From: JAKFWI01 sp035549875
GTDB lineage: Bacteria; Pseudomonadota; Alphaproteobacteria; Caulobacterales; Aquidulcibacteraceae
DNA: 46,133 nucleotides
Reading direction: 5' to 3'
Assembly (NCBI GenBank): GCA_035549875.1
Contig: DASZPV010000213.1
Coordinates: forward strand, 1 to 46,133
Part shown: positions 8,486 to 17,255 of the stretch, in pieces
Layout of the letters: each line of letters starts with the position of its first letter
Position numbering within the stretch: the first letter of the stretch is position 1
Translations under genes and position numbers: made by a program
The notes under the pieces: model-generated
Told to the model about the DNA's origin: nothing
What the model saw: the letters and a program-made list of their open reading frames with translations, nothing else
Database searches by the model: none

Positions 8486-11044
8486 ATGGCGAGCGGCGAG
8501 CTAAAGACCTACCGCTCCAAGCGCGACTTCAAAAAGACCGCCGAGCCCAGCGGCGCTCAGCAGGTGGCGCCGTCCAGAAACCTGCGCTTCGTGATCCAGA
8601 AGCACGCGGCCACGCGCCTGCATTACGATTTCCGGCTTGAGATCGGGGCGGTGTTCTGGTCGTGGGCGGTGACGCGCGGCCCCTCGCTCGATCCGCATGA
8701 AAAGCGCCTTGCCGTCGAAACCGAAGCGCACCCGCTGGATTACGGCGATTTCGAAGGCACGATCCCGCGCGGCCAATATGGCGGCGGCACAGTGATGCTG
8801 TGGGACCGCGGCTATTGGGCGCCGGAGCCGGGCTTTGAGCCGGACAAGGCGATCAAGAAGGGCGAACTGAAATTCGTCGTCAAAGGCGAGAAGATCAATG
8901 GCGGCTACGTGCTCGTGCGCATGAAACGGCGCGATCACGAAAAACACGACAACTGGCTGCTGATCAAACACCGCGATCAATACGCGATCGACGGCGACAA
9001 TGAAGGCGTGCTGGCGCAGGACAAATCCGTCGCCTCGGGGCGCACGATGAAAGAGATCGCCGAAGGCAAGGGCAAGAAGCCCACGCCCTTCATGCTGAGA
9101 CGTCAGACCAAAGCCGACGCCGTCTGGCATTCCAACAAGAAGCCAGCCGAACAGGAATTGGTGCAGGAGGCGAAGGGCAAGGCGCTGAAGACGCTGCCCG
9201 GCTTTATTCCGTTTGAACTCTGCCGCGCGGTCGACAAGCCGCCGGGCGGCGCCGGCTGGGGCCACGAGATTAAGCTCGACGGCTATCGCATGCAATTGCG
9301 TGTCGAGGACGGCAAAGCGCGCCTGTTCACGCGCACGGGGCTCGACTGGACAACGAAGTTCGGCGCCGTCGCGGCGGCCGCGGCCAAACTTGGCGACTGC
9401 ATTATCGACGGCGAGCTGTGTGCGCTGGACGCGGAAGGCCACACGAACTTTTCATCGCTGCAGGAGGCGATTTCAAACGGCAAGACCGACAAGCTGGTCT
9501 ACTTCGTGTTCGATCTTCTCTGCGAAGGCGACGAAGATCTGCGAACACTGCCGCTCTCGGAACGCAAGGCGCGACTCGAACGCTTGCTGCGCCGCACGCC
9601 GAAAACCATCCGCTACGTCAGCCACCTCACCTCCGCCGGCCCGGCGGTGTTTGAGGCCGCGTGCAAGATGGGCGTGGAGGGTATCGTTTCCAAACGCCTC
9701 GATGCGCCCTATCGCAGCGGCCGGCGCGAGACGTGGACGAAAGCCAAATGCCGCAACGGTCGGGAAGTCGTGATCGGCGGCTGGAGCGAGGAAAACGGGC
9801 GCCTCCGCTCCCTGCTCGTCGGCGTGCAGGAAAAATCCGGATTGCGTTACGCCGGCCGCGTCGGGACAGGCTTTGATGGCGATACCGCGTGCAAGCTTTC
9901 GGCGGCGTTGCACAAAGTGGAAAGCCAATCCTCGCCTTTCGCGGTCAGCGCGCCGCGCAAGGAACGCGGCGTGCATTGGGCCAAGCCAGACCTCGTTGCC
10001 GAAATCGAGTTTGGCGACATCACCGCCGACGGCGTATTCCGCCACGCCGCGTTCAAGGGCCTGCGCGCCGACAAGCCCGCGAAAGAGGTCGTCGCCGAAA
10101 AGGTAGCGGCGGCGCGCGTAACGGCGGCCAAATCGAACAAGCCTGAAACCATCCGCGGCGTGGCGATTTCCAGTCCGGCCAAAACACTTTGGCCGGAAAC
10201 GAAAGACTCGCCGGCTTTTTCCAAGCTGGCGCTCGCCGCCTATCTCGACTCTGTCGCCGAATGGATGCTGCCGCATATCGCCGGCCGGCCCGCTTCGATC
10301 ATCCGCGCGCCGGACGGCATCGACAAGGAATTGTTCTTCCAGCGCCACGCGATGAAGGGCTCCTCGCCGCACATCACGCTGACGCAAGTGCGCGGCGACA
10401 AACAGCCTTACGTGCAGTTCGACACGCCCGAAGCGCTGATCGCCGCCGCGCAAATCGCGGCGATCGAGATTCATCCGTGGAATTGCCAGCCCGGCGCGCC
10501 GGAAACGCCTGGGCGCCTGGTGTTCGACCTCGATCCCGCGCCGGACGTGCCCTTCGCGCGCGTGATCGAAGCGGCCAAGGAAATGCGCGACCGCCTTACC
10601 GCTGTCGGCCTGGAAAGCTTCTGCAAAACCACCGGCGGCAAGGGCCTGCATGTGGTGACGCCATTTGCGAAAACGCGCGCCGCGCTGGAATGGCCGGAGG
10701 CCAAGGCGTTTGCATTGGAGATGTGCCGGCAGATGGCCGCCGATGCGCCCGCGCGCTATCTCGTCACCATGGCGAAGAAAGACCGCGTCGGCCGCATCTT
10801 CCTGGATTATCTGCGCAATGACCGCACATCCACGGCCGTCGCCCCGCTATCGCCGCGCGCGCGCCCAGGCGCGCCGGTTTCCATGCCGCTCACCTGGGGC
10901 CAGGTGAAAGCCGGCCTCGATCCAATGAAATACACGATCGCCACCGCCGCCGCGGCGTTCCGCAAAACCAAGCCGTGGAGCGATTACGACGAAGGCGCGC
11001 GGCCTTTTGCGCCGGCGGCGAAGAAGCTGCTGGCGAAGCGCTGA
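8486..11044 (+). CDS. ligD: Multifunctional ATP-dependent DNA ligase LigD
   Basis: LigD completes Ku-dependent end joining by trimming, filling and sealing ends. All three domains are present in 852 residues, in the order phosphoesterase, ligase, polymerase. The N-terminal phosphoesterase has FVIQKHAATRLHYDFRLE (about residues 35-52) and the conserved IPRGQYGGG. The ligase domain carries the adenylated lysine in EIKLDGYRM at Lys263, then DGELCALD and EGIVSKRLDAPY. The primase/polymerase domain starts near residue 555 and shows FDLDPAPD with the metal-binding Asp pair, KTTGGKGLHVV, and DYLRNDRTSTAVAPLSPRAR near the end. Mycobacterial LigD has the order Pol-PE-Lig; this order is that of pseudomonads and many alphaproteobacteria. 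It follows ku by 6 bp and is surely co-transcribed with it. Confidence 0.97.
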   Translation: MASGELKTYRSKRDFKKTAEPSGAQQVAPSRNLRFVIQKHAATRLHYDFRLEIGAVFWSWAVTRGPSLDPHEKRLAVETEAHPLDYGDFEGTIPRGQYGGGTVMLWDRGYWAPEPGFEPDKAIKKGELKFVVKGEKINGGYVLVRMKRRDHEKHDNWLLIKHRDQYAIDGDNEGVLAQDKSVASGRTMKEIAEGKGKKPTPFMLRRQTKADAVWHSNKKPAEQELVQEAKGKALKTLPGFIPFELCRAVDKPPGGAGWGHEIKLDGYRMQLRVEDGKARLFTRTGLDWTTKFGAVAAAAAKLGDCIIDGELCALDAEGHTNFSSLQEAISNGKTDKLVYFVFDLLCEGDEDLRTLPLSERKARLERLLRRTPKTIRYVSHLTSAGPAVFEAACKMGVEGIVSKRLDAPYRSGRRETWTKAKCRNGREVVIGGWSEENGRLRSLLVGVQEKSGLRYAGRVGTGFDGDTACKLSAALHKVESQSSPFAVSAPRKERGVHWAKPDLVAEIEFGDITADGVFRHAAFKGLRADKPAKEVVAEKVAAARVTAAKSNKPETIRGVAISSPAKTLWPETKDSPAFSKLALAAYLDSVAEWMLPHIAGRPASIIRAPDGIDKELFFQRHAMKGSSPHITLTQVRGDKQPYVQFDTPEALIAAAQIAAIEIHPWNCQPGAPETPGRLVFDLDPAPDVPFARVIEAAKEMRDRLTAVGLESFCKTTGGKGLHVVTPFAKTRAALEWPEAKAFALEMCRQMAADAPARYLVTMAKKDRVGRIFLDYLRNDRTSTAVAPLSPRARPGAPVSMPLTWGQVKAGLDPMKYTIATAAAAFRKTKPWSDYDEGARPFAPAAKKLLAKR

Positions 11045-11109
11045 TCGGGTCCGCCTTTGGCCCGAAGCGTCATATTTAATTGCAGTAAGTGTTTGCCGGG
11101 AGGCTGGTA

Positions 11110-11325
11110 GTGGCTGAGTTTCTTGCTTGCTATGACTACGGCTCTGGCGGGGTCTGGCTCTACGTCGAGGCCGAAAGTAGGGCCGACTTAGTCAAACGAT
11201 TCCCATCACTTACACCGATCGACGAACTGCCTACGTGGTGGACGCCCGCAATAGAGACTGAGATGCGGGCGAAAGTTGGCGATCCGTGGTGGAACGACTG
11301 GCTGTCCAAATTGCCCGGCCCCTAA
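11110..11325 (+). CDS. Small hypothetical protein (YDYGxGGVW type)
   Basis: This short gene encodes about 71 residues from a GTG at 11110, chosen because GGGAGG lies 7 bases upstream. An alternative GTG is at 11089. The peptide opens VAEFLACYDYGSGGVWLYVE and goes on to RFPSLTPIDELPTWW. I recall small uncharacterised bacterial proteins with a YDYGxGGVW opening and a PxLT...P.W segment, so this is probably a real conserved gene, but the function is unknown. It has no signal peptide or membrane helix. It follows ligD by 65 bp and is convergent with the Hsp70-like gene. It may simply ride on the ku-ligD transcript. Confidence 0.6.
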   Translation: MAEFLACYDYGSGGVWLYVEAESRADLVKRFPSLTPIDELPTWWTPAIETEMRAKVGDPWWNDWLSKLPGP

Positions 11326-11347
11326 TTCGTCAGATGCACGGGTTATT

Positions 11348-11365
11348 TGCCGGCGCCAGCCGGCA
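11348..11365. other. Hairpin between convergent genes
   Basis: A perfect 7-bp inverted repeat, TGCCGGC-GCCA-GCCGGCA, sits in the 48-bp gap between the small hypothetical gene and the Hsp70-like gene. The position suits a transcription end for either side. There is no T-run on either strand next to the stem, so it is not a classical intrinsic terminator. Confidence 0.35.
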
Positions 11366-11373
11366 GCCCTGAG

Positions 11374-12747
11374 CTAGCCCGCCAGCGCGCGCTCGCGCGG
11401 GCGGCTGACGAGCGCACTGGGCGCCAGCGCGCCGCCGGCCGCGATGCTGATCTGCGGGAATACCGGCACGAGCTGGCCGCCAAAATGATCGGCCTTCGCC
11501 CAGCGCGGCGCCAGCGGCGCAATATGCACGGAGGGATTGAGCTTCGGCGCCGGCTTGGTGTTTCGCGCCATGGCGTGCAGGAATGGCAGGCTGGCGCCGC
11601 CGCCGGCGAATACGACATCAATGTCGCGCATGTTGTGCTCGGCGCTGGCGCGCGCGACATTGCTCAGCGTAATCGCATAGGCATCGCGAATTTGCCCTAG
11701 CGCGTTGCGGAAATCTTCCTGCCCGACGACATCCTTCATCGCCAGCGTCACGATCTTGCGGTCGTATCGCACGGCGCACTTGCCGGAGGTGAACAACGTC
11801 TCCTTCAGTTCACGCACTTGTGGCGCGAGCGTGCGCCAGAACGCGGTCTGCGCCTGATTGCCGCGCACATGGCGCGCACGCGACAACATTGCGTTCATCA
11901 GCACCAGATCGATCTCGTCGCCGGCGACATCGACGGTGCGCCGCGCCGGCACGATTTCTTCGATCATTTGTTCATCGCGCAGGCGATAGCCGCCCAGATC
12001 GGTCGTACCCGCGCCAATATCGATCACGATCATGTGCCGCGCCGAAGGCGCGCGATCGGCGAGCCGACAGGCCGCAACGGCAGCCGCTTCGAAAACGACG
12101 CCCTCTATCCGGCTTTGCAAGGAAGCGGCCGCCGCGCGGCCGAGCGCATCGAGCGCCGTATCGACACTGAGCCCGGCTTCACTTTCGATCTGGACGCCGA
12201 TGGCCTGCGCCACATGGCCGCCCTCATCGATCAGGCGCGGAATATAACGATGGCGATCTTCTTCCTCGGCCCCGCCCCACGCCGGATGGGTGTAGCGCAG
12301 CCGCGCATTGGGAATCGCCGAGATCGCCGGATCGGCGCGGTGACCGCGCTCGACGCGAATAAGCAGGAACGCAAAATAGAGCACGAGCAGATCGCGCAAC
12401 GTGAAACGGCGCTGCGGATCGATGCGCTTCTGTGCGCGCGCTTCAAGCGCCCGGGCAAGATCGCGCGCGGCGAGCAATGTCTTGAACGACGTGAATGCCT
12501 GACGATCCGTCGACGGATCGGCCGCCAGCCAGCGGCGCCAGGCCTCTTCGCCGAAGAACACCCGGCTATCCTCGATGAACAGCATCGAGCGCAGGATCAG
12601 CGGACTTGAACGCGTGCTTTCGGACAAGAGCAGCGGGCGGATATGGGCAGGGTCGATCGCACCGTCGTCGCTCGCCGCGATCGCCGCGGCTTTCGACCAT
12701 GCGGTGCCGAAATCAATGCAGATCGTCAGGTCGGTCGCGTTCGGCAT
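11374..12747 (-). CDS. Hsp70-like actin-fold ATPase without substrate-binding domain
   Basis: The 457-residue protein has the nucleotide-binding motifs of the Hsp70/actin superfamily. Phosphate-1 is CIDFGTAWSKA (residues 10-20), phosphate-2 is VIDIGAGTTDLGGY (241-254), and the adenosine motif is VVFAGGGASLPFL near residue 371. DnaK has about 640 residues with a beta-sandwich substrate-binding domain after residue 390. Here the chain ends soon after the ATPase fold, so that domain is absent. A region near 125-180 (LLVLYFAFLLIRVERGH...) takes the place of part of subdomain IB. The start has GGGAG 8 bases upstream. The gene is last in a run with the Wzc-like kinase and follows the GrpE-like gene by 15 bp. 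That context suggests an ATP-driven switch acting on the export machinery, which is inference. Another Hsp70-like or MreB-like role is possible. Confidence 0.75.
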   Translation of the reverse strand: MPNATDLTICIDFGTAWSKAAAIAASDDGAIDPAHIRPLLLSESTRSSPLILRSMLFIEDSRVFFGEEAWRRWLAADPSTDRQAFTSFKTLLAARDLARALEARAQKRIDPQRRFTLRDLLVLYFAFLLIRVERGHRADPAISAIPNARLRYTHPAWGGAEEEDRHRYIPRLIDEGGHVAQAIGVQIESEAGLSVDTALDALGRAAAASLQSRIEGVVFEAAAVAACRLADRAPSARHMIVIDIGAGTTDLGGYRLRDEQMIEEIVPARRTVDVAGDEIDLVLMNAMLSRARHVRGNQAQTAFWRTLAPQVRELKETLFTSGKCAVRYDRKIVTLAMKDVVGQEDFRNALGQIRDAYAITLSNVARASAEHNMRDIDVVFAGGGASLPFLHAMARNTKPAPKLNPSVHIAPLAPRWAKADHFGGQLVPVFPQISIAAGGALAPSALVSRPRERALAG

Positions 12748-12762
12748 GCCGTTGCTCCCGCC

Positions 12763-13215
12763 CTATCCGCGCCTGCGCGGCGCGCGAGACGACCGCGCCT
12801 TGGCGGGCGCCCGCTTTGGCGCAACGTCGGCCTTGACAACAATCGCCCGCCGCGATTCCGCAATAATGCCCGGCGCGACGACCCGCACCGGCGCGCCCCG
12901 CGCAGGCTCCGCCCCGATGGCCGCGTGGCGCTGAGCATCGAATTTCGTTTCATCTCCAATGTCTCCGAGCAATGCCAATCCCCGCTGGCCGCCCGCAAGC
13001 GCCAGGGACTGGCCGACCAGCAGGCATTGCTCAATCAGGCCGGCGACTTTTTCCGCCACGCGCTCTGAAGCGCGCACCGCCTGCGTGCGCGCCAAAGCGC
13101 GCAGCTCACGTTCCAGCACCGCGTTCTCCCGCCAGCCGCGGGCCAGCGCCGTATCCGCCTGGATCCAGCCGTGTTCGGCCAGCGCATTGGCGAGGGAAGG
13201 CAGCGCCTCAAGCAT
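12763..13215 (-). CDS. GrpE-like protein
   Basis: This 150-residue protein (ATG 13215, or 153 residues from GTG 13224) has two parts. Residues 1-75 form a probable helix rich in Ala, Leu, Glu and Arg, ending in EKVAGLIEQCLLVGQSLAL. The second part, GDETKFDAQRHAAIG followed by GAPVRVVAPGIIAESRRAI, matches the beta-wing of the nucleotide exchange factor GrpE, where FDP..HEA and GTV..V...GY...GRVLRPA are the family marks. The last 20 residues are basic. GrpE promotes ADP release from DnaK. Here the neighbour 15 bp downstream is an Hsp70-like ATPase, so the two very probably work as a pair. The ATG overlaps the stop of the upstream kinase-like gene by 8 bases, indicating coupled translation. The family call rests on a weak but patterned likeness. 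Confidence 0.55.
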   Translation of the reverse strand: MLEALPSLANALAEHGWIQADTALARGWRENAVLERELRALARTQAVRASERVAEKVAGLIEQCLLVGQSLALAGGQRGLALLGDIGDETKFDAQRHAAIGAEPARGAPVRVVAPGIIAESRRAIVVKADVAPKRAPAKARSSRAPRRRG

Positions 13216-14224
13216 AGTGCGCACGTCCCGCCGCTTGTCTGGCGCTGCTCATGCGGTCGCGCGCCGGGCGCGGCACGCGATTGAGGACGATTCCCATCGG
13301 CAGCGGCAGCCCGAGTTTGCCGATGATCGCCCCGGCGCTTACGACCGCCGCCGCAGAAGTCCGCCCCCAATGCACCACGAGCAGAACGCTATCGGCCGCC
13401 CGCGCGATCATGCGTGTATCGACCGAAGTCAGCACTGGCGGACAATCGAGAATGATGCAGTCGTAGTCTCGCTTCAGTCTTTCGATCAGGTCAAAAAACT
13501 GCCGGCCGGCGAATAATTCCCGGAACACGCCGCCGCGCGTCGCCGGCAGGACCGCGGTTTCGTGTTCGTCGTCTATGTATAGCGCCGCTTCCAGCGTCGC
13601 CTTGCCGGAGACCGCTTCCCAAATGCCAAGTTCGGGCGAAAGACCCAGGCTGTTGGTGAGCGTGCGCTGGCGCAAATCGCAATCGATAATAACGATGCGA
13701 TCGCCATGCGCCGACATGGTCCGCGCCAGGCCAAGCGCGACGGTGCTGGCGCCCTCCTTTGGCGCGGCGGAGGACACGGCGATGACCTTGCCGGCGCCGC
13801 GCTTAAAGCGGCCGGCGACGAAATGAATTTTGCGGAACGCCTCGGCCACGCGCGAAGACGGCTTTTCGACGATGTAGCCGAACACGGTGCGCTGGTTGGG
13901 CGGCAGGAGTCGAAAATCACCGCGGCCCAGATTTTCGATCGCGGCGATGCTGTGCGCGCCCATGCGGCGGTAGATATCCTCCGGAGAGCGCACGCCCGGC
14001 CGCATGCTGGCCCCAAGCCGCATGATGCAATAGGCCAGCAGCAACCCGATTGCCGCCTCGGCCCAGACTTCCTGCCCTTGCCAAAAGAAGCCCGCCGCCA
14101 CGACAACGGGCGCCACGACGAGCGCGAGAACGCCGATCTCAAGCGCGATGAGACCGACGTGCGACCAGCGTCTCCGCTGTGCGCCTCTTGGGGCGTCTTC
14201 GCCGATCGACCGCGGCTCTTGCAT
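13208..14224 (-). CDS. BY-kinase-like P-loop protein with degenerate Walker A
   Basis: From ATG 14224 (AGGTGAGG ribosome-binding site) the protein has 338 residues. Two membrane helices lie at about 22-46 and 53-70. From residue 145 a P-loop ATPase domain of the CpsD/CapB/Wzc type follows. Walker A' (IVIIDCDLR, about 177-185) and Walker B (CIILDCPP) are intact. The Walker A loop, however, reads SSAAPKEGAST where the family has PGEGKST, so the ATP-binding lysine is replaced by Ala (residue 159). The C-terminus has one tyrosine (HYA) instead of a Tyr cluster. It is therefore probably not an active tyrosine kinase, and may be a regulator of the full-length kinase encoded two genes upstream. The frame is open to 14326 but the later start has the better signal. 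Confidence 0.8.
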   Translation of the reverse strand: MQEPRSIGEDAPRGAQRRRWSHVGLIALEIGVLALVVAPVVVAAGFFWQGQEVWAEAAIGLLLAYCIMRLGASMRPGVRSPEDIYRRMGAHSIAAIENLGRGDFRLLPPNQRTVFGYIVEKPSSRVAEAFRKIHFVAGRFKRGAGKVIAVSSAAPKEGASTVALGLARTMSAHGDRIVIIDCDLRQRTLTNSLGLSPELGIWEAVSGKATLEAALYIDDEHETAVLPATRGGVFRELFAGRQFFDLIERLKRDYDCIILDCPPVLTSVDTRMIARAADSVLLVVHWGRTSAAAVVSAGAIIGKLGLPLPMGIVLNRVPRPARDRMSSARQAAGRAHYA

Positions 14225-14297
14225 TCGCCTCACCTTTTGCCCCGGGGACCATAGCGATGCGCAGTGACGGGGAAAAGCGCCTGCGCTGGCTGGGCGA

Positions 14298-14984
14298 TCA
14301 GCCTTCAGTACCGCGGCAGGCGCCATCGGCCAGGAGATCGTCCAAGGTCAGCGCCATGCCCGCATCGGCGGCGCCGAACCGCAAGCGCTGCATCCGGGCC
14401 CGGTCCTCCGGGCTGCGCGCGGCAAGCATGCAGGCCTCATTGACGACATTGCGCTGGCCGGCGGGGCCCAGTTCAGCCCAGGCCCGGCCCGCAGCTTCCA
14501 GACGGCGATGTCCGAAGGCGTCCGAGGTGATGTCGAGTTCATAGGAGCGCGACAGAGCGGCGGCGGCGGCGGCGCGCTGTCCTTCAAGCGCCAGCACCAG
14601 CGCCAGCCGCGCCTGCACCGCGCTATCGTTCGGGGCGTTGGCGGCGGCGCGTTTCGACGCCAGCGCCGAGGCCGACAATAGTTTGGGCCGCGGCCCCGGG
14701 CCGCCGTCGAGCGCCTGGCGCAACAAGGCTTCGGCGCGCAATCCCCAGAGGCGCGGGTCGCCAGGGGCGATCCGCAGTCCGTTGTCGATATAGGCGAGCG
14801 CCTGGGCCAGCGCCTTATCGCGGGCGCTGCCTTTTTCCGCCACACCCGCCGCGCGCAGGGCGTTGTCGGCATAGACGGCGTCGTAGCCGCTAACCAGCGC
14901 CCCGCCCTTGGCGACGAGGATAGCCGCCGCCGCGGCGAACAGCGCCGCCGCGAGGCAAGTCCGCCAGATCGTGCTAGCGGACAT
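14298..14984 (-). CDS. Membrane-anchored TPR-like protein of an EPS operon
   Basis: The 228-residue protein has one N-terminal membrane helix (about residues 7-29, AAALFAAAAAILVAKGGAL). A probably periplasmic region of paired helices follows, such as DKALAQALAYIDNGLRIAPGDPRLWGLRAEALL (written here as two adjoining helices, about residues 56-90), a pattern of tetratricopeptide repeats. I do not recognise a named family. Its ATG lies 11 bases inside the end of the Wzc-like gene, so the two are translationally coupled. By analogy with small TPR proteins in other exopolysaccharide operons it could scaffold the export complex, but that is inference from position and fold only. Confidence 0.6.
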   Translation of the reverse strand: MSASTIWRTCLAAALFAAAAAILVAKGGALVSGYDAVYADNALRAAGVAEKGSARDKALAQALAYIDNGLRIAPGDPRLWGLRAEALLRQALDGGPGPRPKLLSASALASKRAAANAPNDSAVQARLALVLALEGQRAAAAAALSRSYELDITSDAFGHRRLEAAGRAWAELGPAGQRNVVNEACMLAARSPEDRARMQRLRFGAADAGMALTLDDLLADGACRGTEG

Positions 14985-17202
14985 AATAGGTTTGATAAAG
15001 CTCGCTGTAATTGTCCGGACGGTCGTCGATCAGACGGGCCATCAGGCTGGAATTAACGCCCGCGAGCACAACGCCGCCGATTTCGGCGCCGTGCGCCCGC
15101 AATTGCTCCACCGCGCTGCGCACCGCCGAATGGCGTGTGCGCGCCCAGCGCACGACGATCAGAACGGAATCGGCAAGCGGGCTGAGCATGCGGGTATCGG
15201 CCAGCGGCAGAACCGGCGCCGTATCCAGGATCACGACTTCGTAACGCTTGCGCAGTTCTTCAATGAGTTCGCGCATCGCGGTCGAGTTGAACAGGTCGCG
15301 CGGCGTGAATTCGGCCTGGGCGAGCGGCAGGATGTCCGCGCCCGAGCCGACATCCTTCTGGATCACGTCTTCCAGGCGCGCGGTGCCGAACAGCAATTCG
15401 GTGAGGCCCGCTTCCACGTCGAGGCCGAGCGCGTGCGTGGCGCTGCGGCGACGCAGATCGCAATCGACCACGATGGTTTTGGAGCCGGCGAGCGCGGAGA
15501 TCCGCGCCAGCGCCAGCGCGGTCGTTGTTTTGCCTTCGTCGGGCAGCGCGGACGTCACGGCCAGGACGCGGACAGGGCGGTCGGGGCTGGAGAAGAACAG
15601 GCTGGCGCGCACGCCGCGCAGCGCTTCGCCGAAGGCAGAGAGCGGCCGGCGCAGCACATAGCTTTCCGGCGGCACCAATTCCATATCGACCATGCGCGTG
15701 CGCTTGTCGAGGTAAGGCAAGGCGCCGAGGCAGGCGACGCGCAGGCGGTCTTGCACGTCCTGCGCGCTGCGCAGGCTTTGTTCAAAGAACTCGAGCAGCA
15801 CGGCCAGCAGCGCGCCGAGCGCCAGACCGAGGATCAAGCCAATCGCCAGATTCAGTTTCGTCTGCGGCGAGGACGGCGCAGTCGGCTGGGAGGCGCGCGA
15901 AACGATGCGCGCGTCGGGCTGTTCGGCCCCGCCCTGCTCTGCGATCTGCTTTGAGCGGCTGAGGAAGCCCTCATAAAGCGTCTTGCTGGCTTCGGCGTCG
16001 CGCTCAAGTTCGCGCAGCTTCACGGCGCCGACATTGTTGGCGGCAAGGTCGGTCTGTTGCATGCCGAGGCTGCCCTGGATCGAGCCGACGCGGTTGCGGG
16101 CGATCTCCACCTCGTTGCGCAGCGAGGCGACGATGCGCGAGACTTCCTGGTCGATCCGGTTTTCGATGTCGCGCCCTTCTTCATCGACGCGCTTCACTTC
16201 CGGGTGCCTGGGGCCGTATTTCGCCGAAATCTCGGCCTTGCGGCGTGCGATATCAGCCTGCTTTTCGCGAAGGTTGGCGATCACGGCCGAACCCAGGGCT
16301 TCAGCGGCGGTGTCGGCATTCGCGCCGCGGGCCAGCGCCGATTCAATCGAGCGCAGGCGCGATTCGCGCTCGGCCAGATCGGCTTTCGCGCCGACCAACT
16401 GCAAATTGAGGTTGGAAATCGCCTGCTCGGTCAATGTCGAGCCGGAAGCGCTCAACAGGCCGTTCTGCGCGCGGTAGACTTCGACCGCGCGTTCCTTGGC
16501 CTGCACTTCCTGGCGCAACACGTCGAGCCGGTGCGCCAGCCATTCATTGGCGCGGGCGATCGTGTCGTATTTGTTTTCGAGCTGGCTCGTTAGGTAAAGT
16601 TCGGCGAACGAATTGGCCAAGCGCGCCGCCTGGGCCGGCGATTCCGACGTCACAGAAATCTGCATGATATAGGTCAGGCCGACGCGCTTGACGGTGCGCC
16701 GCTGCACCAGTTTGTCGATGACCTTTTCGCGCTCGGTCGAGCGCTGGCGCGCCTTCTCGATCGCGCTTACCGCAGGGGACGCGCCAAAGAAGCCGCGGAC
16801 GCGGTCCGCGAGGCTGGCGCCGGCCGGCCGGTTGAAGTTCGGATCATCGACGAGGTTGAGATTGTCAACGACGCGCGCCACCAGCGTGCGCGAGGACATG
16901 ATCTGGGCTTCGGTATCGACGGCTGCGGCGTCCGGCGCAATGCCGGCGGCGGCGTCCACTTGCGTCAGCATGTTCCGGCGCGACAGATCGAGCTGAACGT
17001 CGGTGGTGGCGGTATAAAGCTTGGTGGCCGCCGCGGTCAGAAACGCCACGACGAGGAAGACCAGCGCCGCCGTGAGCGCAATGACCCACAACCGGCGGCG
17101 GAACATATCCACCAGCCGGCTGAGGCCGCCTTCTTCCATGACCGGGGCTTCTTTCACCATCGCCGATGAAAGCTCGAATTGCCGCGTGCCCGTATCGCCC
17201 AT
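14974..17202 (-). CDS. Wzc-like polysaccharide co-polymerase / tyrosine autokinase
   Basis: This 742-residue protein joins a Wzz-type chain-length domain to a BY-kinase domain, the Gram-negative plan. A first membrane helix (VIALTAALVFLVVAFLTAA, about residues 36-55) is followed by the periplasmic Wzz region and a long coiled coil (about 200-420, rich in Arg/Glu with EIARNRVGSIQGSL). The second helix is LAIGLILGLALGALLAVLLE. The cytoplasmic kinase has an intact Walker A (SALPDEGKTTTALAL), Walker A' (IVVDCDLRRR) and Walker B (VVILDTAPVLPLAD). The C-terminus ends NYSELYQTYYVR with tyrosines at 732, 736, 739 and 740, the autophosphorylation cluster. Such proteins control polymer length and export through cycles of phosphorylation. 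Unlike the second kinase-like gene downstream, this one looks fully active. Confidence 0.93.
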   Translation of the reverse strand: MGDTGTRQFELSSAMVKEAPVMEEGGLSRLVDMFRRRLWVIALTAALVFLVVAFLTAAATKLYTATTDVQLDLSRRNMLTQVDAAAGIAPDAAAVDTEAQIMSSRTLVARVVDNLNLVDDPNFNRPAGASLADRVRGFFGASPAVSAIEKARQRSTEREKVIDKLVQRRTVKRVGLTYIMQISVTSESPAQAARLANSFAELYLTSQLENKYDTIARANEWLAHRLDVLRQEVQAKERAVEVYRAQNGLLSASGSTLTEQAISNLNLQLVGAKADLAERESRLRSIESALARGANADTAAEALGSAVIANLREKQADIARRKAEISAKYGPRHPEVKRVDEEGRDIENRIDQEVSRIVASLRNEVEIARNRVGSIQGSLGMQQTDLAANNVGAVKLRELERDAEASKTLYEGFLSRSKQIAEQGGAEQPDARIVSRASQPTAPSSPQTKLNLAIGLILGLALGALLAVLLEFFEQSLRSAQDVQDRLRVACLGALPYLDKRTRMVDMELVPPESYVLRRPLSAFGEALRGVRASLFFSSPDRPVRVLAVTSALPDEGKTTTALALARISALAGSKTIVVDCDLRRRSATHALGLDVEAGLTELLFGTARLEDVIQKDVGSGADILPLAQAEFTPRDLFNSTAMRELIEELRKRYEVVILDTAPVLPLADTRMLSPLADSVLIVVRWARTRHSAVRSAVEQLRAHGAEIGGVVLAGVNSSLMARLIDDRPDNYSELYQTYYVR

Positions 17203-17216
17203 TTTGCAATCTCTCC

Positions 17217-17235
17217 TCGGAGCGTTTTGCTCCGA
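17217..17235 (-). promoter_or_regulatory. Hairpin next to the Wzc ribosome-binding site
   Basis: In the 53-bp gap between the BBP2 gene and the Wzc-like gene, the minus strand has a perfect 7-bp stem with a 5-base loop (TCGGAGC-AAAAC-GCTCCGA). It is followed at once by the GGAGAG ribosome-binding site of the Wzc-like gene. The stem could influence ribosome access or mark an RNA processing point. No T-run follows, so it is not a plain terminator. Confidence 0.4.
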
Positions 17236-17255
17236 TCATGTCTCGAAGCTGATTT

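Noticed and set aside
9473..10651. A 392-codon open frame on the minus strand
   Set aside because: It is entirely antisense to ligD, whose domains are intact, and has shadow-type composition.
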